64,000 bases of DNA from Bradyrhizobium sp. Rc3b (GTDB taxonomy: Bacteria > Pseudomonadota > Alphaproteobacteria > Rhizobiales > Xanthobacteraceae): positions 248,001-312,000 of the forward strand of contig NZ_FOUS01000008.1 in NCBI RefSeq assembly GCF_900114915.1, read 5' to 3'. Each line of letters starts with the position of its first letter. Position 1 is the first letter of the stretch. The notes below the pieces were generated by a model, which searched no databases, was not told the DNA's origin, and saw nothing but the letters and a program-made list of their open reading frames with translations. The translations under genes were made by a program, and so were the position numbers. This document shows positions 33,189 through 40,834 of this stretch, one piece after another.

Positions 33189-34883
33189 TCATAGATCGGC
33201 GGTGTTCGTCTTCTCCGGTGCCGGCGCGGGCACGGCGGCGCCGTTGCTCTTCCCGGTCACGGCGCCGACCAGCGCCTTCACGGGATCCTCGCCGGGCGCA
33301 AAGCCGCTCTGGCGCAGGATCTCGTCGATCATCGGACGCAGCGCGTGCACCTTGAGCAGCTCGCCAGCGAGGCCCTCGCCGAAGCCGACATTGCCTCCAC
33401 TGGTGCCGTTGCCGCCGAACGCGCCGCCGGTGTGCAGGATACGGACGTCCTTCAGGTTGGCGATGGGCTTGACCATCTCGGCCAGCGCCGACGGCATCGT
33501 CTCGATCCGCTTCTTGGCGATCTCGAAGTCGATGACGTTGCTGCCGAGCTTGTTCTGCGCCTCGTTCTTCATGGTGATGACGGCCGCTTCCGCCTCGCCG
33601 ATGTTGCGCACACCCACGGCCTTGATCTTGTTGGACTCGGCTTCCGCGGTGGCCAGCGTCTTCACGGCCTCGGCGCGATCGAGCGAGGCCTTCTTCTCGG
33701 CTTCGGCCGCGACGATCAGCTCCGTCGATTTGCGCTCGGCCTCGGTCCGCGCGGCCAGCACCTGGGTGAGACGGGCACGATCGGCGACCTCGACCGCGCG
33801 TGCGGTCACGACCTTTTCCTCCGCGGAGACCGCGATCGCTTCGGCGGTCTTGGCCTCGGCAACGGCCTCCGAGGTCTGCTTGCTCTTGGACGCGATCTGG
33901 ATCTCGTTCTCTTGGGTCGCGATCTGGATCTCGCGCTGGGCGTCGGTCTTGCGCTTGTTGATCGCCAGATCCGACTCGATCACCGCGGTTTCCTTGACCT
34001 GCTTGGCGCCCGCCTCCTTCTCGGCGACCGCCCTGTCGGTATCGATGCGGGCATTCTCCTCAGTGAGGCGCGCGGTCTGCGTCGCGGTTGCGACCTCGGC
34101 GCGGGTGCTCGCGGTCTTGTTGGCGATGTCGCGCTCCTGCGACAGCTCGGCCTCCTTCTTGGTCCGCTCGATGCCGAGGGTCTGCTGCCGCGCCTCGAGG
34201 TCCTTCTGGGCGATCGCCACCTCGTTGTCGCGCACGATGGCGTTGCGGTCACGCCGGCGCGTCTCGGTGACGGTCTTGAGCTGGGTGAGACCTTCGGCGT
34301 CGAAGAAGTTTTCCGGGTTGAAGAACTTGACGTCGGTCTGGTCGAGCTTCGTGAGCGACACGGATTCAAGCTCGAGGCCGTTGGATTTGACGTCGGATTC
34401 GACTGTCGCCTGCACATGTTTGACGAAGTCCGAGCGCTTCTCCTGGAGTTCGAGGATGCTCATGGTCGCCGCGACCGAGCGCAGGCCGTCGACGAATTTC
34501 GCCTCGACCTGGTTGCGCAGGGCTTCGGCGTCATTGGTCAGTGCGCCCAGCGTCTGGCTCGCAAGCGCGATACTCTCATCGTCGGGCCGGACGCGCACGT
34601 AGAATTCGGCGACGATGTCGACGCGCAGCCGGTCCTTGGTGATGAGGGATTCCCGCTCCTTGCGTTCCACGGTGAGCCGAAGCGTCTTCAGATTGACGCT
34701 GGCATAGGAGTGGAAGATCGGCAGGATCATGGCGCCGCCGTCCAGCACGACCTTCTTGCCGCCGAGGCCGGTGCGCACGAAGGCCTCGTCGCGGGTGGCG
34801 CGCTTGTAGAGGATGGTGAAGACGATCCCGAGGACGACGATCAGCGCGACGCCGATCATGGCCGGGACTGCGATGTCGAACAT
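33189..34883 (-). CDS. Flotillin-family membrane-scaffold protein (YqiK-like)
   Basis: 564 residues. An N-terminal membrane helix (AMIGVALIVVLGIVFTILY) precedes a SPFH/band-7 domain (RTGLGGKKVVLDGGAMILPI, VDIVAEFYVRVRPDDESIAL, LELESVSLTKLDQTDVKFF) and a long Glu/Ala-rich coiled coil (about 230-470). A Gly-rich C-terminal part ends PAPAPEKTNTADL. Flotillins organise ordered membrane domains and often respond to envelope stress. It is preceded by the YqiJ-like gene (22 bases) and the PspA-like gene, an arrangement that supports an envelope-integrity operon. Confidence 0.9.
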   Translation of the reverse strand: MFDIAVPAMIGVALIVVLGIVFTILYKRATRDEAFVRTGLGGKKVVLDGGAMILPIFHSYASVNLKTLRLTVERKERESLITKDRLRVDIVAEFYVRVRPDDESIALASQTLGALTNDAEALRNQVEAKFVDGLRSVAATMSILELQEKRSDFVKHVQATVESDVKSNGLELESVSLTKLDQTDVKFFNPENFFDAEGLTQLKTVTETRRRDRNAIVRDNEVAIAQKDLEARQQTLGIERTKKEAELSQERDIANKTASTRAEVATATQTARLTEENARIDTDRAVAEKEAGAKQVKETAVIESDLAINKRKTDAQREIQIATQENEIQIASKSKQTSEAVAEAKTAEAIAVSAEEKVVTARAVEVADRARLTQVLAARTEAERKSTELIVAAEAEKKASLDRAEAVKTLATAEAESNKIKAVGVRNIGEAEAAVITMKNEAQNKLGSNVIDFEIAKKRIETMPSALAEMVKPIANLKDVRILHTGGAFGGNGTSGGNVGFGEGLAGELLKVHALRPMIDEILRQSGFAPGEDPVKALVGAVTGKSNGAAVPAPAPEKTNTADL

Positions 34884-34905
34884 GATGCTCTCCGATAATG
34901 ACTTG

Positions 34906-35565
34906 CTAGCTGTTTAGAGTGGGCTTGGAAGGTTTGAGTTCATCGTCGGCCTTGACCGCCACGAAGCGGGTGCCGTCGCGATCGACCAGCAGGACCATCG
35001 TTCCCTGTGGCAGGGGCGATGACGCCGGCGCCGCAACCGCCCAGACGAAATGGCGGTTGCCGTGGACGTCGGCGACGCTGACCTTGCCGGGCGGCCCCTG
35101 GTCGAGCGGGCCGATGACAACCTCACCGATGCGGCCGACGAGATCCCCTAAGCCGACGGCATAGCTTTCATCCTTGGGGATGACCCGCGCGATCGCCCTG
35201 CTGGCAGCGCGGACCACCGGAACCGAGATCACGACGGCCCCCACCGAGGCCACTGTTGCCGGCAAGGGCCCCGCAACCATTCGCGCGATGTCCTGGATCA
35301 GGAAGCCGGTGATGGAGAAGGCGCCGAGCAGCAGCAACAGGAAGATCAGAAGCGGCACGCCGCCGACATTGATCCAGGAAATGGCGTTGATCACGCCATT
35401 GTCGCTGGGGTGACCGAAATCGATGTTGGTCCCGAGCATTTCGCTCAAGGAAGCCCCGACCAGCATCGAGACCACTTCGATCGAGCCGACGATGAGGATC
35501 ATGGCCGCCGCGATCGCGAACGGCCTGACCTCCGGCGACATGACGTGTTCGAGCAGAGCGCTCAT
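34906..35565 (-). CDS. YqiJ/NfeD-like OB-fold membrane protein
   Basis: 219 residues. Three or four hydrophobic segments (FAIAAAMILIVGSIEVVSML; VPLLIFLLLLLGAFSITGFL; ATVASVGAVVISVPVV) are followed by a soluble C-terminal OB-fold (DLVGRIGEVVIGPLDQGPPG, HFVWAVAAPASSPLPQGTMV, RDGTRFVAVKA). This is the YqiJ/NfeD arrangement that accompanies flotillins. It is the middle gene of the operon: the PspA-like stop is ten bases upstream and flotillin follows. Confidence 0.85.
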   Translation of the reverse strand: MSALLEHVMSPEVRPFAIAAAMILIVGSIEVVSMLVGASLSEMLGTNIDFGHPSDNGVINAISWINVGGVPLLIFLLLLLGAFSITGFLIQDIARMVAGPLPATVASVGAVVISVPVVRAASRAIARVIPKDESYAVGLGDLVGRIGEVVIGPLDQGPPGKVSVADVHGNRHFVWAVAAPASSPLPQGTMVLLVDRDGTRFVAVKADDELKPSKPTLNS

Positions 35566-35575
35566 GACACGACAC

Positions 35576-36730
35576 TCAGGAGCGCGACTTCAACCGCGCG
35601 AGCCTCGCCGCAATTTCCTTGTCGCGATGCAGCGTGCTGAGCTCGTCGATGTCGCTCGAATAGGGAATGCCCGGCGGCACGCCGGTGGCGCGTGCCACCG
35701 CCCTGCCCGCCCGCAGCGCCTTCGCTGCCGCAGAGCCGCCGCCCTGTTTTCGGGATGACGTCGAGGCCTGATGGCTTGCGGCCGCCTCGCTCTTTTCGAG
35801 ATCGGCACGGCGCTGCTCGGCGTCCTGCAGCGCAGACAGCACCGCGCGCAGCGAGGTGATGCATTGCTCGATCTTCTCGTTGTTCTCGTCGATGGCGCGG
35901 GAGAGCACATCGAACTGGGCCTCCAGATCCATCTGGCGCGCGATGCCGGCGCGGGCGAGATCGTCGCGGCTGTCAGCGATCGCGCCCTCGATCTTGGGCG
36001 CGAGATCGGCCATCTCGCGTTCGATCTCGGTGCGGCGCGCGTTGAGGCGATATTCCTCGGCACGCGCAGCGGCGAGCGCGTCGCGCGCTTCGCTCTCGGC
36101 GCGCTCGATCTCGCGGATGGCCTGGCTGACCACTTTCAGCTTGTTCTTGCCTTCGGCCTGCTCGATCGCGTCATAGGCGATCCCGGCGATCAGGCGCCCG
36201 ACCCGGGACAGGAAGTTTTCGGGAGTGGCAGCGATGGTATCCATGGCGTTCTCCTCCTCTGGCAGATTGTTCGGCGTGACGCCGTAGTGAACTTCAAAGC
36301 CGTCGTCGGTGCGGATGAGGCGAGCGGGCACGCTCTGCCCCCAGCCCTCGGCATAGCCGGCATAATCGAAGGGCACGCTGAAGCGCCCTTGCACGGTCGC
36401 GATCGAAATGGTGGCCGGGCCCTTGATCTTGGCGAGCTTGTCGTCGAGCGGCAGACGGCGGCCCTGTGCCGCGCGATACTCGGCGCGGTCACGCAGGCCC
36501 AGCGTTACCAGGCGCGAGGGCAGCGCGGTCTGTTTGCGGATCGGGTCATAGGCGTGGGCATGCAGCAGGACGACGTTGGAGCCGACATTGTGGCTCCGCG
36601 CGACCTCATCGAGGATCTCCATCATGCGGTCATAGGCCTGGAAGGTCGCCTCCAGTGCAGTCTTGGCGGCCGGATCGGGGGCAAGCCTGTAACGCAGCGC
36701 GGACGGCGCGTTTCGGGGCGACTGGCTCAT
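35576..36730 (-). CDS. PspA/IM30-like coiled-coil protein with in-frame TnpB-like N-terminal half
   Basis: One open frame of 384 codons from ATG 36730. The C-terminal 222 residues (from Met at 36244) are PspA-like in size and pattern: FLSRVGRLIAGIAYDAIEQA amphipathic start, a long charged coiled coil (about 60-150), then a basic tail. The N-terminal 162 residues resemble the non-catalytic half of IS605 OrfB/TnpB (see next entry). AGGAGGAG lies six bases before the internal ATG at 36244, so a short PspA-only product is also likely. PspA stabilises stressed membranes; YqiJ-like and flotillin genes follow. The reading frame, internal RBS and domain split are seen; the fusion's biology is inferred. 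Confidence 0.75.
   Translation of the reverse strand: MSQSPRNAPSALRYRLAPDPAAKTALEATFQAYDRMMEILDEVARSHNVGSNVVLLHAHAYDPIRKQTALPSRLVTLGLRDRAEYRAAQGRRLPLDDKLAKIKGPATISIATVQGRFSVPFDYAGYAEGWGQSVPARLIRTDDGFEVHYGVTPNNLPEEENAMDTIAATPENFLSRVGRLIAGIAYDAIEQAEGKNKLKVVSQAIREIERAESEARDALAAARAEEYRLNARRTEIEREMADLAPKIEGAIADSRDDLARAGIARQMDLEAQFDVLSRAIDENNEKIEQCITSLRAVLSALQDAEQRRADLEKSEAAASHQASTSSRKQGGGSAAAKALRAGRAVARATGVPPGIPYSSDIDELSTLHRDKEIAARLARLKSRS
36245..36730 (-). other. TnpB/IS605 OrfB-like N-terminal domain without nuclease
   Basis: SALRYRLAPDPAAKTALEAT resembles the TnpB start (LKLLPTPEQ-type strand then helix). LPSRLVTLGLRDRAEYRAA fits the following helix, and ATISIATVQGRFSVPFDYAG with PARLIRTDDGFEVHYGV fits the beta block of the TnpB guide-RNA-binding lobe. 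The RuvC motifs and zinc finger that should follow are absent; the frame runs straight into the PspA-like part. Similarity is judged by eye, so a profile search is needed. Confidence 0.5.
36251..36260 (-). promoter_or_regulatory. Strong internal Shine-Dalgarno for the PspA-only product
   Basis: On the minus strand AGAGGAGGAG lies six bases before ATG 36244, inside the long open frame. It is among the best RBS matches in the window and decides that a 222-residue PspA-like protein is made, alone or beside the long form. Confidence 0.7.
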
Positions 36731-36740
36731 GGAAAGCACT

Positions 36741-36761
36741 AAAGCACCATTTTGGTGCTTT
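36741..36761. promoter_or_regulatory. 21-bp perfect palindrome, NtrC-type core
   Basis: AAAGCACCA (36741-36749), three T, TGGTGCTTT (36753-36761). The core GCACC-N5-GGTGC equals the classical NtrC site. It ends 11 bp before the ATG at 36730. The position suits a repressor or a local transcription factor as well as NtrC; no sigma-54 promoter was found nearby. Confidence 0.55.
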
Positions 36762-36974
36762 AGGAAGAGGAGGCCTGATCACGTTTCCCTGATCCTCATG
36801 CACGCTTACTATTAGTCGTTGTGCCCGGGACGCACGTTCAAGCCGGGCGTTCACCCCTAGATCACACCCGATCAAGACTTCTTGCACGCGCGGGTTGCAA
36901 TTTGAGACGAAATGCAGCGAGCGCTCGGCAAGCCCGTCTTCTCTCACTTTCTCTCACTCGCATCGGCTCAAAGG

Positions 36975-37063
36975 CTATCCACAGCCTGTCCGCAGCATAT
37001 CCACAGAACCGCTATCGCGAATTCGTCAGCCGACGCGAGCCACTTGCTGCGCACACATCCACA
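36975..37063 (+). promoter_or_regulatory. Cluster of three DnaA-box-like sites
   Basis: CTATCCACA (36975-36983), ATATCCACA (36997-37005) and ACATCCACA (37055-37063) are same-strand near matches to TTATCCACA within 89 bp, in the 307-bp gene-free gap before the Cys-rich protein gene. No AT-rich unwinding element or replication gene is nearby, so a DnaA-titration or regulatory site is likelier than an origin. Confidence 0.4.
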
Positions 37064-37068
37064 GGCCC

Positions 37069-37329
37069 TTAACCGCCGGCCTGATCGAACACGCTGCGGC
37101 AGGCTTCGCTCAGGCTCGAGCGGTTGCGCCGCAGGCACGCGGTGATGGCGCGGACGTTGGGTATTTCGCCGGCGCAGAGCCGGTAGACGTCGGGCGTGCA
37201 GGCCCGGCGCTGCTCGGCTGTCCCCTGCGCGTGGGCGGTGGAAGCAAACAGCGTCAGGAACAGCCCGACCGTGGAGGCGCGGCGGGCCCGACTCTTTACA
37301 CCCGCAAACCGCAAGAACCTCGCCTTCAT
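37069..37329 (-). CDS. Small secreted Cys-rich-repeat protein
   Basis: 86 residues from ATG 37329 (GGAG seven bases upstream). A basic N-terminus and signal peptide (STVGLFLTLFASTAHAQ) precede one Cys-rich repeat: EQRRACTPDVYRLCAGEIPN then ITACLRRNRSSLSEACRSVF, four Cys. The spacing resembles the cysteine-rich GLG1-type repeat found in small periplasmic proteins of rhizobia. Function unknown. Confidence 0.72.
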   Translation of the reverse strand: MKARFLRFAGVKSRARRASTVGLFLTLFASTAHAQGTAEQRRACTPDVYRLCAGEIPNVRAITACLRRNRSSLSEACRSVFDQAGG

Positions 37330-37589
37330 GACCAGTCTCCCGTTCGCCCTGCCCGCTCCGGCCTGCATTGGGCCGGTAGGCGAAGGGGTTAAGAGAAATA
37401 AACCGCCGAGGATGTGATCTCTTTCACACTGCCGGCGCAGCGGAGGAACCTAGAGTTTCCTGGGGGATTTTCACAAACCGCTAACCAATCGGGACCCGAT
37501 CGCCGGATCGTTAAAATGCGAACGATCCGCTCAACCGGGTAACAAACCGGCTTTGCGACATTGCGCCATCCGCGTTCTGCGAGGGTGCG

Positions 37590-37787
37590 ATGAGAAGCGA
37601 AGCCGAATTCAACTTGCTGCTGGATGCCGTCCGGGACGCCATGGTCATTGAAGACTTTGCTCCCGCGCCGGAGGAGGAATTCGTGCCCCGCTCGTGGAGT
37701 TTTCACGCGACGCCCAAAGCCGCCAATGACAATGAGGGCGCCTGGCCCCTTCTGCCGTTCCCCGACGGCTGGTACGCGGCCTGCTGA
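37590..37787 (+). CDS. 65-aa protein of unknown function
   Basis: ATG 37590 with GAGGG upstream. An acidic helical start (MRSEAEFNLLLDAVRDAMVI) is followed by PAPEEEFVPRSW and a C-terminal AANDNEGAWPLLPFPDGWYA. It has its own rho-independent terminator directly downstream, which strongly favours a real transcript. Not recognised as a family. Confidence 0.6.
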   Translation: MRSEAEFNLLLDAVRDAMVIEDFAPAPEEEFVPRSWSFHATPKAANDNEGAWPLLPFPDGWYAAC

Positions 37788-37810
37788 AGCTGCTTTCACC
37801 CTGAGCCGAG

Positions 37811-37831
37811 CGCCCGCTTCGCGGGCGTTTT
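37811..37831 (+). terminator. Rho-independent terminator after the 65-aa gene
   Basis: CGCCCGC-TTC-GCGGGCG stem-loop followed by TTTT, starting 24 bases after the stop at 37787. Confidence 0.75.
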
Positions 37832-37869
37832 GCCGTAGGCACTGGGTGTGAAACCCGGCGCTGCGCCGA

Positions 37870-38016
37870 TCAGGTCTTGATGCGATCCTCGCCATCCTGC
37901 GGCACCCGGTCGGGTGCGGCCGATGGAAAGATGCTGTCATAGATCGCGCGAGCCTCGCGAATGAGGCGGGCCCGCTCCAGCTCGGATTTCGGGACAAATC
38001 GGACGATGTCGCCCAC
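37870..38016 (-). CDS. 48-aa basic/acidic helical small protein
   Basis: GTG start at 38016 with GGAG five bases upstream; the frame also allows ATG 38049 (59 aa). It reads GDIVRFVPKSELERARLIRE then ARAIYDSIFPSA and ends EDRIKT. The long amphipathic helix and IVRF start recur in my memory of rhizobial small proteins. Too short for most gene callers. Function unknown. Confidence 0.5.
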   Translation of the reverse strand: MGDIVRFVPKSELERARLIREARAIYDSIFPSAAPDRVPQDGEDRIKT

Positions 38017-38216
38017 GGGTGCTCCAGCGCTCGTTGATGTCAGTCGCATCGCTTCGCAGATGCGAAGTCTATGCCAACGAGACTGAATCGGGGGGGCCAG
38101 CGAGCTCCGGACAAATCCGGAGATCGATCCGCCTCTGAGGTCGGCAGAACGTTGCGCGCAGCATCAGCGGAGCCGGCGGCGAGATCGAATTGTGCTGGGA
38201 AATCAGAGGGATATGA

Positions 38217-38290
38217 TGGAGGCCACGACCAGAATTGAACTGGTGTACACGGTTTTGCAGACCGTTGCGTAACCACTCCGCCACGTGGCC
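38217..38290 (-). tRNA. tRNA-Cys (GCA)
   Basis: From 38290 on the minus strand: acceptor GGCCACG, D-arm region GGCGGAGTGGTTACGC, anticodon loop TCTGCAAAA with GCA, T-loop AGTTCAATTCT, acceptor CGTGGCC, discriminator T and encoded CCA. 74 bases. Confidence 0.95.
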
Positions 38291-38374
38291 CCGTAAGGCC
38301 GGAGCAATATAGGGGATGAAGGGTTTAGGCAACCGCCTTCGTCCGATTTTGGCCGTCAGGGGATCTTCGAACCG

Positions 38375-39136
<762 letters not shown>

Positions 39137-39143
39137 GCGCGCA

Positions 39144-40031
39144 TCACAGCCAATACGCCACACGATGGCGGTATTTTGCGTAGCAGCCGAGGCCGATGAC
39201 GGCCACGACGATCGCATAGAGGGCCCCTAACAGCCATTGCTCCGCATCGGTCGGCTGCGACAACAGCGGCCGCCGCACCAGATCGAGCAGCGTCGCGAAC
39301 GGATTGACCCGCGTCAGCCAGTGAAACGCGGTGCCGCGCGCGCTGTCCTCGGTCCAGATGATCGGCGTGAGAAAGAACACGAATTGCAGGCCGCTGACGA
39401 TCGCCGAACCAATATCGCGAAAGCGCGCGCAGAGCATGCCGAGTGCGACCGAGCCGCCGAGCAGCGTGAGGAACAGGATCGCGAAGCCGGGCAGCGCGAG
39501 CAGCATGCTCCAGCGCAGCGGCCAGGGCATCACGACGTAGAGCAGCACGACGATCACCAAATGATGCGCGAAGATGAGGACGTTGCGCGCGATCATCTGG
39601 AGGACATGAACGATCAGCGGGGCCGGCACCGCCTTGATGAGATGGCCGGACGCGACGAAGATGTTGGAGCCCTCCTGGAGCGTCGTGGCGATCAGGGTCC
39701 AGACGATCAGGCCGACTGCGAAGGACGGCAGGAAGGTGGCGATGTCCTGCTTGAACAGGGCCGCATAGACGGTGCCGACGCTTGCGATCGTCGCGGCCAG
39801 CGTCAGCGTGATCCAGAGCGGGCCGATCACGGTCCGGCGGTAGCGCAGCGAAATGTCCATCAGCGCGAGCGTGCCCCAACGATCGGGCCGCGCCGCCTGT
39901 GCCAGGATTTCCTTCGCTGCGAGCTGAATTCGACTGCCCCTCAGGTTCTCGCTCTCCGATGCCGCAACAGGAGAGGAGATCGTAACCGGTTTCGGCCGAT
40001 CGTCTCTAGACGCCCGGCTGTCGCGGTGCAA
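39144..40031 (-). CDS. Polysaccharide-export ABC transporter permease (KpsM/Wzm type)
   Basis: 295 residues of ABC-2 type. A cytosolic N-terminus (about 50 residues) and WGTLALMDISLRYRRTVIGPLW precede six membrane segments; IKAVPAPLIVHVLQMIARNV and ALGMLCARFRDIGSAIVSGL are family blocks, and the protein ends KYRHRVAYWL. First gene of the pair with the ATPase. No glycosyltransferase genes adjoin in the window, so the exported glycan is unknown. Confidence 0.86.
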   Translation of the reverse strand: MHRDSRASRDDRPKPVTISSPVAASESENLRGSRIQLAAKEILAQAARPDRWGTLALMDISLRYRRTVIGPLWITLTLAATIASVGTVYAALFKQDIATFLPSFAVGLIVWTLIATTLQEGSNIFVASGHLIKAVPAPLIVHVLQMIARNVLIFAHHLVIVVLLYVVMPWPLRWSMLLALPGFAILFLTLLGGSVALGMLCARFRDIGSAIVSGLQFVFFLTPIIWTEDSARGTAFHWLTRVNPFATLLDLVRRPLLSQPTDAEQWLLGALYAIVVAVIGLGCYAKYRHRVAYWL

Positions 40032-40059
40032 TCGACCGTACAGATGATGTGGGCCGAAG

Positions 40060-40797
40060 TCAGGCTCGTTTGCGCCGCCGGAAGTCGCGCCGGCCCTTCG
40101 GGGCAGGTTTTGGCGCCAATTCCGGCATCTCGGCCTGGACCTCGCGATAGCGTGTTAACAGGCGTTCAAAGCTCGCATTCAGCGTCTCGGCGATGTCGGG
40201 ACGCCGCTCGAGCCCGGCGAGAATCGTCGCCGCGGCCTCGATTGTCGAGAGCCCGTCCTTGCGCGGCTCCTTGCGCAGACGGCCATAGCGCGAGGGGTGC
40301 GCCGGGTTGAGGATGACGCGCTGGCATTTCAGCATCCAGGGATTGCGCCACCACAGCGCCTTGGCCTGGCTCCAGGTGCCGTCGAGCAGCACGACGCCTT
40401 CGAGCTTGCCGAGGATCGCGCGCTGGTTCTCCGCGACCTCGCCCTTGCGGTTGAGCGCGACGATCTCGCCTTCCGCTTCGAGATCGGCGGCGCGGGCCGA
40501 GCCGAGATAGAGCACGGCCCAACGCGCGGCATTCTCGACCGGCCGTCCCAACGCCTTGGACAGGCTCGGCCAGGACAGGCCGACCCGCACCGTGGCATCG
40601 GCAAAATGCCTGGCAAGCAGGCGCGCGGTGCCGAGCGCCCTGTCCTGCTCCTGCGGGTGCTGGAGGATCAGGAGTGAGAGGCGATTCTCGATTGGCGTGA
40701 CGCTGTCGCAGATGCACAGCGGCATCGGCTTCTGGCAATGCGGGCACTCGGGGATCGGATCGGCCGGCGCGGCGGCCGTGTCTGGCGGGTTCGACAT
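40060..40797 (-). CDS. DTW-domain protein, probable tRNA-uridine aminocarboxypropyltransferase
   Basis: 245 residues. A Cys-rich start (CPHCQKPMPLCICD, probable metal or structural site) is followed by a SPOUT-like domain with the DTW family motif as DGTWSQAKALWWRNPW, plus LLILQHPQEQDRALGTARLL and STIEAAATIL. E. coli TapT and human DTWD1/2 of this family make acp3U in tRNA. A basic tail follows (KPAPKGRRDFRRRKRA). ATG 40797; the upstream TTG at 40833 is rejected. Confidence 0.87.
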   Translation of the reverse strand: MSNPPDTAAAPADPIPECPHCQKPMPLCICDSVTPIENRLSLLILQHPQEQDRALGTARLLARHFADATVRVGLSWPSLSKALGRPVENAARWAVLYLGSARAADLEAEGEIVALNRKGEVAENQRAILGKLEGVVLLDGTWSQAKALWWRNPWMLKCQRVILNPAHPSRYGRLRKEPRKDGLSTIEAAATILAGLERRPDIAETLNASFERLLTRYREVQAEMPELAPKPAPKGRRDFRRRKRA

Positions 40798-40834
40798 GGG
40801 CGCCGCTATACGCTTGATGCGGCGCTTCAACAAC

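Noticed and set aside
36975..37063. Chromosome replication origin
   Set aside because: Only three imperfect DnaA boxes, with no AT-rich unwinding region, dnaA, hemE or parAB nearby.
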